Positions 24,107 through 32,630 of a stretch of DNA of 64,000 bases are shown here, piece by piece; the stretch's first letter is position 1; every line of letters starts with the position of its first letter. Where the stretch lies: contig NZ_JAAGWK010000024.1 in NCBI RefSeq assembly GCF_010685995.1, positions 62,001 to 126,000 on the forward strand, in the 5' to 3' direction. A program made the position numbers and the translations under genes. This stretch comes from Goekera deserti (lineage in GTDB: Bacteria > Actinomycetota > Actinomycetes > Mycobacteriales > Geodermatophilaceae). Below the pieces are notes generated by a model. The model did not search any database. It saw only the letters and a program-made list of their open reading frames with translations, and was not told the DNA's origin.

Positions 24107-25621
24107 TCACGACGACCCGGCCGCGGACGCCGGGACGGCGACCGGGGCGGTGCCGCTGGGACCGGGAGCGGGCAGGTCCGCCGTGCCGGTGCCGGTACTG
24201 GTGTCGGTGCCGGCCGGCGTGGTGCGCGCCCAGCCCAGCGCCCACCGGCCGATCAGCAGGGCGTAGACGGCGAGCCCCACGGTGCCGCCCAGCAGCAGGG
24301 CGAGCGCCGGGTGCTCGACCCGGGCGGACAGCAGGCCGCTGGCCAGGACCGCCGGCACGACGGCCAGCAGCGGCGGCCAGAGCCGGCCGAGCACGGTCCA
24401 CGGCGAGGCGCCGGCCCGCCGCACGGCGACGAGGTAGCCGGGCAGCACGACCAGCAGCGCGACCGCCAGGTGCGCCCAGCCGGCCGCGGCCAGCCCGCCC
24501 CGGGCGGTGGCCAGGACCATCACCGGGACGAGCGTCACCGCCCACACCACCTGCAGGACCAGCACGGCGGTGACCGAGCCGCGGGCGATGAGGAAGGTGG
24601 CCAGCACGTCGAGCACGATCCGCAGGGCACCGAAGGCGGCCAGCCCGGCCAGCGCGGCCGCCGAGGGCGCCCACCGCTCCCCGTAGAGGACGGCGACGAC
24701 CGGGCCGGCCAGCACGGCGAGCAGTGCACCGGCGGGCACGGCCACGGCGGCGGTGAGCGCCGTCGCGCGGCCGAGCCCGGGCCCGGGGTCCTCGTCCTGC
24801 TGCCGGCTGAAGGCGGCGAGGGTGACCGGCCGGATGGCCTGCCCGATGGCGGTCATCGGCCAGGAGGAGACGTTGAAGGCGAGCACGTAGAAGCCGAGCG
24901 CGACGACGCCCAGGCTGCGGCTGACCACCACGTTGTCGATGTTCAGCAGCGCCCAGGAGAGCATGTTCGCCAGTGCCAGCGGCGCGCCGAAGCGCAGCGC
25001 GCTGCCCGCCACCTGCCGGTCGAACCCGAACCGCGGCCGCACCCGGGCCAGGGCGAACTGCAGGCACGTGGTCACCACCTGCCCGACCAGCCGGGACAGT
25101 GCCAGGGCCATCGGCCCCACCCCGAGCAGGACCAGCGCCACGACGACGGCGGTGGAGACAAGGAAGGCGCTCGCGTCGACGGCGAACAGCTTCTTCTGCT
25201 CGAACCGGCGCTGCAGCTGGGCGTACGGCACGACACCGGCGCCACTGAGCACCAGGGTGCAGGCCAGCACCACGATGACCGGCGTCGCCGCCTCGCTGCC
25301 CAGCGCGATCGCCACCGGCCGGGCCGTGACGATCATCAGCACGGTCAGCAGCGCGCCGCTGACCAGGCTGAGCGTGGCCACCGTGGGCGCCCGGCGCTCG
25401 GGGTCCTCGGCGCGGACCAGGTCCGCGCTGAGACCGAGGTCGGCCAGGGTGACCAGCACGGCCTGCACGGTGAGCGCGACGGCGAAGACCCCGAAGTCCT
25501 CCGGGGCCAGCAGCCGGGCCAGCACGATCCCGGTGACCAGGCTGCCGGCGCGCAGCAGCAGGCTGCTCACCGCGCTCCAGCCGAGCCCGCGGCGCACCTG
25601 GCCGTCCAGCGTCGCGCTCAC
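24107..25621 (-). CDS. Polysaccharide flippase, Wzx/MOP family
   Basis: A 504-residue polytopic membrane protein with 12-14 predicted helices. It begins MSATLDGQVRRGLGWSAVSS, a classic lipopolysaccharide/teichuronic-type exporter opening (MurJ/MATE/Wzx superfamily), followed by GIVLARLLAPEDFGVFAVAL near residue 31. It would flip the undecaprenyl-PP-linked repeat unit across the membrane. The last 50 residues are Thr/Gly/Ala-rich and disordered. The GTG start overlaps the stop of the upstream GT4 gene by four bases. Confidence 0.9.
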   Translation of the reverse strand: MSATLDGQVRRGLGWSAVSSLLLRAGSLVTGIVLARLLAPEDFGVFAVALTVQAVLVTLADLGLSADLVRAEDPERRAPTVATLSLVSGALLTVLMIVTARPVAIALGSEAATPVIVVLACTLVLSGAGVVPYAQLQRRFEQKKLFAVDASAFLVSTAVVVALVLLGVGPMALALSRLVGQVVTTCLQFALARVRPRFGFDRQVAGSALRFGAPLALANMLSWALLNIDNVVVSRSLGVVALGFYVLAFNVSSWPMTAIGQAIRPVTLAAFSRQQDEDPGPGLGRATALTAAVAVPAGALLAVLAGPVVAVLYGERWAPSAAALAGLAAFGALRIVLDVLATFLIARGSVTAVLVLQVVWAVTLVPVMVLATARGGLAAAGWAHLAVALLVVLPGYLVAVRRAGASPWTVLGRLWPPLLAVVPAVLASGLLSARVEHPALALLLGGTVGLAVYALLIGRWALGWARTTPAGTDTSTGTGTADLPAPGPSGTAPVAVPASAAGSS

Positions 25622-26859
25622 GGCGCCGCCCCGACGCCGAGCGGCTCGTCGGCCGCCCGCCGGTGCGCGCGCCGCTCGGTCCAGGCGCGCAGCGCCGGGG
25701 ACGCGGTGACGGCCTTGAACTTGCCGACCTCCAGCGCCGGCCCGGCGAGCAGCCGGCGCCGGGCGGCCGGCGCGGCCGGCCCGGCGAGCACGTCGCGGTA
25801 CAGCTGGTCCAGGGCCGCTGCCGCGGCGGTGAGCGAGAACCGCTCGGTGACCAGCCCGCGGCCGAGGGCCCCGAGCTCGGCCCGGTGGCCCGGTGCGTCG
25901 AGCAGCGGGGCGAGGGCCGCCCGCAGCGCCGCCGGCCCGTCACCGTCGCCGGCGCCGTACCAGCCCTGCGCGGCGAACAGCGGCTCGGTGGCCGGGGTGA
26001 GCAGCCGCCAGAAGCCGGTGTGGCCCTGCACGACCAGTGGCCGGGCGAAGGCCATGCCCTTGAGCGCCGAGCTGCCCATGCCGAGCACGACGTCGGCGGC
26101 GTCGTAGGCCGGGCGGGGGTCCAGCAGCCCACCGGTGACGACGACGGTGGGTGCGCCGGTGGCCGCGTTGACCTGCGCGGCGGCGGCCCGGACGTCGTCC
26201 AGGCCGGGCCCGTCGCCGGCGACGAGCAGCCGGACCGGCCGGGAACGGGCCAGCTCGCCGACGACCTGCACGGCGGTCAGCACGCCCTGGAGCTTCTCCA
26301 GGTCCGGCGTCAGCCGGCAGACCACCGACAGCAGCAACTCGCCGGGGCCGACGCCGAACCGGGCGCGGGCCGCCGCGCGATCGGGTCCGGGCGCGTTGAG
26401 CTCGGTGTCGATCGGCGGCTCCATCAGGTGCACCTCGGCGTACCGGAGGCGCGCCTCGGCCACGAGGTCCCGGGTGCCGACGACGAGCGGCACGTGCGGG
26501 GCCAGGAAACCGGGCACGTCCATCGACAGCACGGTGGTGACCGCGGGGGTCCCGAGGAGCAGGTGCGGGCCGTAGGCCAGCTCCAGGGCCGGCCCCCACT
26601 CGTAGCCGTGCACCACGTCGATCCCGCGCCGGCGCACCAGGGAGGTGAGCGCCGCGACGTTGCGCGGCGCGGGCCACCGGTGCGGCACCGGCAGCTGCAG
26701 GTACTCCAGCCCGAGAGCGCGGGCCCGCGGCACCAGGGCGCCGTCGGGGCCGACGACGACCACCTCGTGGCCGGCCTGCTGGACCCGGGCGGCGAGCTCG
26801 ACGGCGTTGAGCTGGCTGCCGCCGATCTCCATCAGGTGCGGGTACACCAGGACCCTCAT
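25618..26859 (-). CDS. GT4 family glycosyltransferase
   Basis: A 413-residue GT-B transferase. The N-terminal Rossmann half opens MRVLVYPHLMEIGGSQLNAV, with a Gly/Ser acceptor-side loop and HEVVVVGPDG. VVHGYEWGPALELAYG lies near residue 83. The donor half contains LLSVVCRLTPDLEKLQGVL near 178, RLLVAGDGPGLDDVRAA and the nucleotide-sugar motif DVVLGMGSSALKGMAFARP near 255. Fits the retaining GT4 fold. Donor and acceptor are unknown. Transcribed after the sugar-nucleotide genes and overlapping the flippase gene. Confidence 0.87.
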   Translation of the reverse strand: MRVLVYPHLMEIGGSQLNAVELAARVQQAGHEVVVVGPDGALVPRARALGLEYLQLPVPHRWPAPRNVAALTSLVRRRGIDVVHGYEWGPALELAYGPHLLLGTPAVTTVLSMDVPGFLAPHVPLVVGTRDLVAEARLRYAEVHLMEPPIDTELNAPGPDRAAARARFGVGPGELLLSVVCRLTPDLEKLQGVLTAVQVVGELARSRPVRLLVAGDGPGLDDVRAAAAQVNAATGAPTVVVTGGLLDPRPAYDAADVVLGMGSSALKGMAFARPLVVQGHTGFWRLLTPATEPLFAAQGWYGAGDGDGPAALRAALAPLLDAPGHRAELGALGRGLVTERFSLTAAAAALDQLYRDVLAGPAAPAARRRLLAGPALEVGKFKAVTASPALRAWTERRAHRRAADEPLGVGAAP

Positions 26860-26887
26860 CGCGCCTGCTCCGTCCGGGTCATCGGCC

Positions 26888-27472
26888 TCAGCCGACCGGG
26901 GTGACGACGTCGGCGCGCACGCGCAGACCGTCGGTGCCGTGCTCGTACGCCCGCCCGCAGCCGCAGCCCAGGTCGGCGCCCAGCCGCTCCCCGCAGGAGC
27001 ACACCCACCCGCGGTGCACCGCCGGGTTGCCGGCGACGAAGGAGTGCGGGGCGACGTCGCGGGTGACCACCGACCCGGCGCCGACGAAGGCGTGCCGGCC
27101 CAGGGTCGTGCCGCAGACCACGACGGTGCCGGCGCCGAGGGTGACGCCGTCCTCGACGACGGTGGGGAGCAGGGCGTCGGTGCCCTTCTTGACGTGTGCC
27201 CGCGGCCGCAGGTCGTTGGTGAACAGCACGTTGGGGCCGAGGAAGACGTCGTCGCCCACCGTGACGCCCTCGAACACCAGCACGGCGTTCTTGACCGTCA
27301 CCCGGTCGCCGAGCACGGCGCCGCCCTCGACGTAGGCGTGGTCGCCGATGTTGCAGTCGGCACCGACGCGCGCGCCGGGCATGACGTGCGCCCACGCCCA
27401 GACCCGGGTGCCGGCACCGACGTCCTCGCTCTCGCACAGGCCCAGCGGGTGCACCCGCACGCCGTCAGCCAC
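26888..27472 (-). CDS. WbpD/WlbB-type hexapeptide N-acetyltransferase
   Basis: A 194-residue left-handed beta-helix acyltransferase. Hexapeptide repeats run from about residue 20 to 150 (VGAGTRVWAWAHVMPGARVG, GDHAYVEGGAVLGD, GPNVLFTNDLRPRA, TLGAGTVVVCGTTLG, AGSVVTRDV). It belongs to the group that acetylates the 3-amino of UDP-2-acetamido-3-amino-2,3-dideoxy-glucuronate. The C-terminus carries two Cys pairs, CSCGERL and CGCGRAY, resembling a small metal-binding ribbon seen in this group. It overlaps the preceding aminotransferase gene by 8 bp and completes the oxidoreductase, aminotransferase and acetyltransferase set for a 3-acetamido sugar. Confidence 0.85.
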   Translation of the reverse strand: MADGVRVHPLGLCESEDVGAGTRVWAWAHVMPGARVGADCNIGDHAYVEGGAVLGDRVTVKNAVLVFEGVTVGDDVFLGPNVLFTNDLRPRAHVKKGTDALLPTVVEDGVTLGAGTVVVCGTTLGRHAFVGAGSVVTRDVAPHSFVAGNPAVHRGWVCSCGERLGADLGCGCGRAYEHGTDGLRVRADVVTPVG

Positions 27473-28604
27473 GGTGGGCCACCGCAGCGGTGAGCGCCTC
27501 GGCGACGCGCTCCTGCTGCGCCACGGTGATGCCGGGGAACAGCGGCAGGGACAGGATCTCGCCGGCGGCGCGGACGGTCACCGGGAAGTCGGCGTGCGCG
27601 TACCCGGCGTCGGCCAGGCCACCGGTGTGGTGCACCGGCACGGGGTAGTGGATGCCGGCGCCGATGCCGGCGGCGTTCAGCTCGGCGAGCACCGCGTCCC
27701 GCTGGGCGACCCGGACGACGTAGAGGTGCCACACGTGCTCGTTGCCGGCGGCCACACCGGGCAGCCGCACCCCGGGCACGTCGGCGAGCAGCGCGGCGTA
27801 CCGGTCGGCGGCGGCGACGCGCTCGGCGTTCCACTCGGCCAGCCGGCGCAGCTTGGCGCGCAGCACCACGGCCTGCACGGTGTCCAGCCGGGAGTTGAAG
27901 CCCAGCACCGGGTGCTGGTACTTCACCTCGCTGCCGTGCGCGGCGAGCATCCGCACCCGGCGGGCCAGCGCGGCGTCGTCGGTGGTGATGCCACCGGCGT
28001 CGCCGTAGGCGCCCAGGTTCTTGCCGGGGTAGAAGCTGGTGCCCGCGGCGGCACCCCAGCCGCCGATGCCGATCCCGTGGTGGGTGGCGCCCTGGGCCTG
28101 GGCGGCGTCCTCGACCACGACGAGCTGGTGCCGGTCGGCGATCTCGCGGATCGCCGCCATCGGCGCCATCTGGCCGAACAGGTGCACCGGGAGCACGGCG
28201 CGGCAGCCGCCGGCCACCTCGGCCAGCGCAGCCGGGTCCATCAGCAGGTGCTCGTCGTCTACGTCGACGAGCACCGGCGTGGCGCCGGCCCGGAGCACGG
28301 CCTCGGCGGTGGCCACGAACGTGTTGGCGGGCAGGGCCACGCCGTCGCCGGGGCCGATGCCGGCCGCCCGCAGGGCGAACTCCAGCGCGTCGGTGCCGTT
28401 GCCCAGCCCCACGCAGTGCGCGCGGCCGGAGAAGGCGGCGAACTCCTCCTCGAAGGCGGTGACGTCCGGGCCGCCGATGAAGGCGGTGGTGGCCAGCACG
28501 CGGGCCAGGCCCTCGGCGACCTCGTCGGCGATGCGGTCACGCTGGATGCCGAGGTCGACGAGCGGGACGGGCAGGGTCGAGGTCGGGGTGTCGAGAGCGG
28601 TCAC
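27465..28604 (-). CDS. DegT/DnrJ/EryC1/StrS aminotransferase (WbpE/WlbC-like)
   Basis: PLP-dependent sugar-nucleotide aminotransferase, 379 residues. VPLVDLGIQRDRIADEV opens the family fold. CVGLGNGTDALEFALRAAG near residue 64 binds the cofactor phosphate. VVEDAAQAQGA near 158 has the cofactor-pairing Asp. GTSFYPGKNLGAYGDAGG near 183 contains the Schiff-base Lys. HYPVPVHHTGG lies near the C-terminus. The FYPGKNLGA form is typical of enzymes transferring an amino group to 3-keto sugar nucleotides. Its GTG overlaps the upstream stop by four bases, and the acetyltransferase follows at once, so the product is probably a 3-amino sugar that is then acetylated. Confidence 0.9.
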   Translation of the reverse strand: MTALDTPTSTLPVPLVDLGIQRDRIADEVAEGLARVLATTAFIGGPDVTAFEEEFAAFSGRAHCVGLGNGTDALEFALRAAGIGPGDGVALPANTFVATAEAVLRAGATPVLVDVDDEHLLMDPAALAEVAGGCRAVLPVHLFGQMAPMAAIREIADRHQLVVVEDAAQAQGATHHGIGIGGWGAAAGTSFYPGKNLGAYGDAGGITTDDAALARRVRMLAAHGSEVKYQHPVLGFNSRLDTVQAVVLRAKLRRLAEWNAERVAAADRYAALLADVPGVRLPGVAAGNEHVWHLYVVRVAQRDAVLAELNAAGIGAGIHYPVPVHHTGGLADAGYAHADFPVTVRAAGEILSLPLFPGITVAQQERVAEALTAAVAHRG

Positions 28605-29320
28605 GGGGAGGACTCCAGGGGGACGGGGTGCACGGGCGGGCGCCCGTGCGCGGGGTGGAGCAGGCGGGCGGGCGAGCCCGCCCAGGTCTCGCCGGCGGGC
28701 ACGTCGGTGAGCACGACGCTGCCCATGCCGACGACGGCGTCGGCACCGATCCGCCGGCCCTCCCGGACCAGCGCACCGGAGCCGAGGTAGGCGGACTCCC
28801 CCACCTCGACGGTCCCGGCCAGCCGGACGCCGGCGCCCAGGGTGGCGGCGTCGGCGACGACGTCGTCGTGGGTGAGGACCACGTGCGGCATGACCGCCAC
28901 GTGCCGGCCCACCTGCACGGCGGCGGTGAGCACGACACCGGCGTGCAGCACCGTGCCGGCGCCGACGACGCTGTCGGGCGAGACGCTGGCCAGCGGGTGG
29001 ACGACGGTGGCGAACGCCTCGTCGGGCAACCCGAGCCGGGCGACCAGGCGCCGCCGCGAGGTGGGTGCGCCGGGGTTGCCGACGCAGACCAGCAGGGCGG
29101 TGCCGGCGGCGGCCAGGTCGGCCGCCAGCCCGGTCCCGCCGAGCACGGGCGCGCCGTCGACCAGCGTGCCGTGCCGGGCCGGGTCGTCGTCGAGGAAGCC
29201 CTCGACGGCGTAGGAGCGGCCGTCGGGCCCGCAGCCCGGGTGCGCGCGCAGCAGCTGCACGGTCTCGCGGGCGAACCCGCCGGCGCCGAGCACCACCAGC
29301 GGCTGCGGGGCCGCGGTCAC
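28601..29320 (-). CDS. NeuD/PglD-like sugar acyltransferase
   Basis: A 239-residue protein. The N-terminal Rossmann-like part opens LVVLGAGGFARETVQLLRA, the NeuD/PglD hallmark. VEGFLDDDPARHG follows near residue 40 and LLVCVGNPGAPTSRRRL near 75. A left-handed beta-helix occupies about residues 105-225 (VVGAGTVLHAGVVLT, VMPHVVLTHDDVV, GSGALVREGRRIG, GMGSVVLTDVPAGETWAGSP). Members acetylate amino or hydroxyl groups of sugar nucleotides using acetyl-CoA. The GTG at 29318-29320 overlaps the stop of the aminotransferase at 29317, suggesting the two act in sequence, as in the PglE-PglD pair. Confidence 0.85.
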   Translation of the reverse strand: MTAAPQPLVVLGAGGFARETVQLLRAHPGCGPDGRSYAVEGFLDDDPARHGTLVDGAPVLGGTGLAADLAAAGTALLVCVGNPGAPTSRRRLVARLGLPDEAFATVVHPLASVSPDSVVGAGTVLHAGVVLTAAVQVGRHVAVMPHVVLTHDDVVADAATLGAGVRLAGTVEVGESAYLGSGALVREGRRIGADAVVGMGSVVLTDVPAGETWAGSPARLLHPAHGRPPVHPVPLESSP

Positions 29321-30480
29321 CGGCCGAACACCGCGTGCAGCACCGCGACGACGCGGTCCTGCTCGGCCTCGGTCATCTGGTGGTACAGCGGGAGCACCAG
29401 GCTGTCGGCGGTGAGCCGCTCGGTGACCGGCAGCGCCACCGCGGGCAGGTCGGCGTAGGCCGGTTCCAGGTGCGAGGCCATGATCCCGCGCCGGGGGGAG
29501 ACGCCGGCCTCGGTGAACCGGGCCAGCAGCTCGTCCCGGCCGACCGGCGAGTCGACCGGCAGCAGCACCCAGCAGGACTGGTAGTTCGTCGTCCCCCAGG
29601 CGGGGTCGGCGACCAGCTGCAGCTGCGGCAGGCCGGCCAGCTGCTCGCGGTAGCGGGCGGCCAGCTCGCGGCGGCGGGCCACCATCGCGTCCAGCTTGGT
29701 GAGCTGCACCCGGCCGATGGCGGCCTGCACGTCGGTCATCCGGAAGTTGAAGCCCGGCTCGAGGTACTGCTCGGGCGCCACGCTGCCGGTGGCGTGCCGG
29801 TCGGCCGCGCTGGCGCTCATGCCGTGCTCGCGCAGCCGGCGGGCCCGGGCGGCCCACGCCGGGTGCCGGGTGACCAGCATGCCGCCCTCGCCGGTGGTGA
29901 CCAGCTTGCGCGGGTGGAAGGAGAAGACCGCGAGGTCGACGTCGGAGCCCACCGGCGCGCCGTAGAGCGTGCTGCCGATGGCGCAGGCGGCGTCCTCCAC
30001 GACGGCGATGCCGCGGGCGCGGAGCAGGTCGTAGATCGGCCGGGTGTCGGCCGGCACCCCGGCCTGGTGCACCACGATGACCGCGCGGGTGCGGTCGGTG
30101 AGCACTGCCGCGATGGTCTCGGCGGTCAGGTTGCCGGTGACCGGGTCGACGTCGGCGAACACCGGCGTGGCCGCCACGTACCGCGCGGCGTTGGCGGTGG
30201 CGATGAAGGAGAACGACGGGACGACGACCTCGTCACCGGCCCCCACGCCCAGCAGGTGCAGCGCGAGGTGCAGCCCGGTGGTGCAGTTGGAGACGGCGAC
30301 CGCCTCCACCGCACCGACCCGCGCGGCGAACTCCTGCTCGAAGGCGCGCACCCGGGGGCCCTGCGCCACCCAGCCGGAGGTCACCGCCTCGGCCGCGGCG
30401 GCGGCCTCCTCCTCGCCCAGCCACGGCTTCATCACCGGGATGGTCGGGAGGGTCGCCGGCGGCTCGGTCACGAGCGTCAC
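29317..30480 (-). CDS. DegT/DnrJ/EryC1/StrS aminotransferase
   Basis: PLP-dependent sugar aminotransferase, 387 residues. It has PVMKPWLGEEEAAAAAEAV near residue 14, VAVSNCTTGLHLALHLLG near 56, VVEDAACAIGS near 160 and the Schiff-base region FSFHPRKLVTTGEGGML near 180. The HPRK-x-x-T-T-GEGG form differs from the second aminotransferase in this operon (FYPGKNLGAYGDAGG). It is the form found in enzymes such as PglE/ArnB/perosamine synthase that act on 4-keto sugars, so the two are unlikely to be redundant. GTGA overlaps on both sides link it to the epimerase and to the NeuD-like acyltransferase. Confidence 0.9.
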   Translation of the reverse strand: MTLVTEPPATLPTIPVMKPWLGEEEAAAAAEAVTSGWVAQGPRVRAFEQEFAARVGAVEAVAVSNCTTGLHLALHLLGVGAGDEVVVPSFSFIATANAARYVAATPVFADVDPVTGNLTAETIAAVLTDRTRAVIVVHQAGVPADTRPIYDLLRARGIAVVEDAACAIGSTLYGAPVGSDVDLAVFSFHPRKLVTTGEGGMLVTRHPAWAARARRLREHGMSASAADRHATGSVAPEQYLEPGFNFRMTDVQAAIGRVQLTKLDAMVARRRELAARYREQLAGLPQLQLVADPAWGTTNYQSCWVLLPVDSPVGRDELLARFTEAGVSPRRGIMASHLEPAYADLPAVALPVTERLTADSLVLPLYHQMTEAEQDRVVAVLHAVFGR

Positions 30481-31463
30481 GGTGCGGCCACCTGCTCGGC
30501 CTGCCACCAGGAGACGAGGCCGCGCAGGCCCTCGTCCATGGTGATCCGGCTCTGCCAGCCCAGCTGCTCGCGGGCGGCGGTGACGTCGGCGAGCCGGCGG
30601 ACGACGGAGTTGACCTTGCGGGCCGGGCCGTGCTCGGGCACCAGGTGGGAGTCCATCGCGGCCAGCAGGTGCCCGGCCAGGTCCAGCAGGCTGGTCTCCT
30701 CCCCCGCGGCGATGTTGAACACCTCGTCGGTGACGTCGGCCTGGGCGGCCAGCAGGTTGGCCCGGGCGATGTCCTCGACGTGCACGAAGTCCATCGTCTG
30801 CAGCCCGTCGCCCTGGATCAGCGGCGGCTGGCCGGCGGCGATGCGCTCCATCCAGCGGATGAGCACCTCGGTGTAGACGCCGTGCACGTCCATCCGCGGG
30901 CCGTAGACGTTGAAGTAGCGCAGCGCGACGTAGTCCAGGCCGTTCATGGCGTGGAAGCTGCGCAGCATGCCCTCGTTGAACGCCTTGGCGGCGCCGTAGA
31001 AGGTGTCGTTGTTGTACGGGTGGTGCCGCTCGGTGGTCGGGAACTGCTCCGCCATGCCGTACACCGACGCCGACGACGACGCGACGACCTTGCGCACGCC
31101 GTGCTCGACGGCGGCCTCCAGCACGGTGAAGGTGCCGTCGACGAGCGACTCCAGCGCCAGCCGGGGTTCCTCGGCGCACTGGGTGATCCGCAGGGCCGCG
31201 AGGTGGAAGACGACGTCCTTGCCGCGGGTCAGCTCGTGCACCGTGCGGACGTCGCGGATGTCGCCCTCGACCAGGCGCACGACGCCCGGCCCCTCGGCCA
31301 GGGCGCGCTCGAGGTTGGCGACGCGGCCGCGGACCAGGTTGTCCAGCACGACGACCTCGGCGGCACCGGCCTGGACCAGCTGGTCCACGACGTGCGAGCC
31401 GATGGTGCCGGCACCGCCGGTCACCAGCGCACGGGCGCCCTGCAGGTCGACCGCGGCGCTCAC
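30477..31463 (-). CDS. NAD-dependent sugar nucleotide epimerase/dehydratase
   Basis: Extended short-chain dehydrogenase, 328 residues. The NAD-binding Rossmann motif is ALVTGGAGTIGSHVVDQL near residue 12. VFHLAALRIT follows near 85, the catalytic Ser region is VASSSASVYGM near 127, and the Y-x-x-x-K pair is in FYGAAKAFNEG near 152. LRYFNVYGPRMD and GDGLQTMDFVHVEDIARA complete the UDP-glucose 4-epimerase/GalE-WbpP group. The substrate is not determined by sequence alone. In the long operon it lies between the Gfo/Idh oxidoreductase and the first aminotransferase, with 4 bp overlaps at each end. Confidence 0.9.
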   Translation of the reverse strand: MSAAVDLQGARALVTGGAGTIGSHVVDQLVQAGAAEVVVLDNLVRGRVANLERALAEGPGVVRLVEGDIRDVRTVHELTRGKDVVFHLAALRITQCAEEPRLALESLVDGTFTVLEAAVEHGVRKVVASSSASVYGMAEQFPTTERHHPYNNDTFYGAAKAFNEGMLRSFHAMNGLDYVALRYFNVYGPRMDVHGVYTEVLIRWMERIAAGQPPLIQGDGLQTMDFVHVEDIARANLLAAQADVTDEVFNIAAGEETSLLDLAGHLLAAMDSHLVPEHGPARKVNSVVRRLADVTAAREQLGWQSRITMDEGLRGLVSWWQAEQVAAP

Positions 31464-32509
31464 GCGAGCACCCCGGCGACCGGCACGGCCACGCCCTGGT
31501 TGCGGAGGCTCTCGCTGGCCGCCTCCAGCAGGGCGAGGACCCGCAGGCCCGACCGCCCGTCGGTCAGGGCCGGGCGGCCCTCGGTGATCGCGGCGTGGAA
31601 CTCGGCCATCATGGTGCGCAGCGCTTCCTTCTCGGGCAGGGCAGGGGCGACCATGTCGCCGATGCGGTAGGAGACCCGGGTCTGGTTGCGCACGTCGGCG
31701 CCCAGGGTGCTCGGGTCGAGGGTCTCGATGCCGCGGTCGTACACGGCGAGGCGCGCGGCCGGGTTCAGGTCGTCCCAGACGACGGTCTTGCGTGACCCGC
31801 CGACGATCGTGGTGCGGACCTTCGTCGGGGACAGCCAGTTGACGTGCACGTGGGCGATCGCGCCGTTGGACAGCTCGATGCTCAGGTGCGCGACGCAGAC
31901 CTGGCCGCAGGACAGCGGGTCCGACCCGCGCGCGGACACGCTGACCGGGACGACGCCGTCCGGCAGCAGCGAGTCCAGGATGGACAGGTCGTGCGGCGCG
32001 AGGTCCCAGACGACGTCGACGTCGGCCTGGACCAGGCCCAGGTTGATCCGCACCGAGTCCAGGTACTGCAGCTCACCGAGCTCGCCGCTGCGCACCAGGG
32101 CGCGCAGGTGCTGCACGGCCGGGGTGTAGCAGTAGGTGTGGTCCAGCATGAGGACCAGGCCGGCGTCCTCGGCGGCGTGGACCACCGCGGCCCCGTCGGC
32201 CCAGTTCGACGCCAGCGGCTTCTCCACCAGCACGTGCTTGCCGGCGGCGAGGGCGGCCAGGGCCACCTCGACGTGCGTGCCGGCCGGGGTGGCGATGGCC
32301 ACCGCGTGCACCGCCGGGTCGGCCAGGACGGCGGCCAGGTCCGAGCTCACCCGGACCGTGCTGTAGTCCCCGAGCACGGTGCGCGCCCGCTGCTCGTTCA
32401 GGTCCACCAGGTACTCCAGGCGCATGCCGGGGGTCGCCTGCGCGTTGCGGACCAGGTTCGGCCCCCAGTAGCCGGCCCCGATCACCGCCACACCGATGTC
32501 TGTGCTCAC
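31460..32509 (-). CDS. Gfo/Idh/MocA oxidoreductase (WbpB/WlbA-like)
   Basis: NAD(P)-dependent sugar dehydrogenase, 349 residues. The N-terminal Rossmann fold opens VAVIGAGYWGPNLVRNAQ. AIATPAGTHVEVALAALAAG near residue 70 and the family signature HVLVEKPLASN near 92 follow, then LMLDHTYCYTPAVQHLRALV. DLAPHDLSILDSLLPDG near 170 contains the Asp/His of the active site. This subgroup oxidises C3 of UDP-N-acetylglucosaminuronic acid before amination. It is the first gene of the 13-gene minus-strand operon. Its GTG start has GAGGGG upstream. The short upstream gap (32510-32594) contains a 7 bp inverted repeat, GCGTCGC to GCGACGC at 32527-32544, possibly regulatory. Confidence 0.9.
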   Translation of the reverse strand: MSTDIGVAVIGAGYWGPNLVRNAQATPGMRLEYLVDLNEQRARTVLGDYSTVRVSSDLAAVLADPAVHAVAIATPAGTHVEVALAALAAGKHVLVEKPLASNWADGAAVVHAAEDAGLVLMLDHTYCYTPAVQHLRALVRSGELGELQYLDSVRINLGLVQADVDVVWDLAPHDLSILDSLLPDGVVPVSVSARGSDPLSCGQVCVAHLSIELSNGAIAHVHVNWLSPTKVRTTIVGGSRKTVVWDDLNPAARLAVYDRGIETLDPSTLGADVRNQTRVSYRIGDMVAPALPEKEALRTMMAEFHAAITEGRPALTDGRSGLRVLALLEAASESLRNQGVAVPVAGVLA

Positions 32510-32594
32510 TCGTGCCCCTCACCAGCGCGTCGCGGGCGCGACGCTTCCTGCTGATGGTGACGGCAGGACGAGGCCGCACCTACACTCCGAAAGC

Positions 32595-32622
32595 GCTCCG
32601 TCACCCCGGGGAGTGACGGAGC
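32595..32622 (-). terminator. Intrinsic terminator of the 2603-residue mosaic gene
   Basis: Perfect 10 bp inverted repeat GCTCCGTCAC / GTGACGGAGC with an 8-base loop, beginning 9 bases past the stop at 32631-32633. On the minus-strand transcript it is followed by a short TTT run. It separates this gene from the sugar-nucleotide operon. Confidence 0.75.
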
Positions 32623-32630
32623 GGACCCGG

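Noticed and set aside
22857-26132. A continuous minus-strand frame suggesting a giant glycosyltransferase
   Set aside because: Only the part from 24050 encodes a GT2. The rest is antiparallel or out-of-frame shadow of the flippase and GT4 genes, which have their own clear starts.
32527-32544. Hairpin GCGTCGC/GCGACGC as a second terminator
   Set aside because: It lies within 35 bases upstream of the Gfo/Idh start, beyond the stronger terminator of the mosaic gene, and has no T run; a leader or operator role is as likely.
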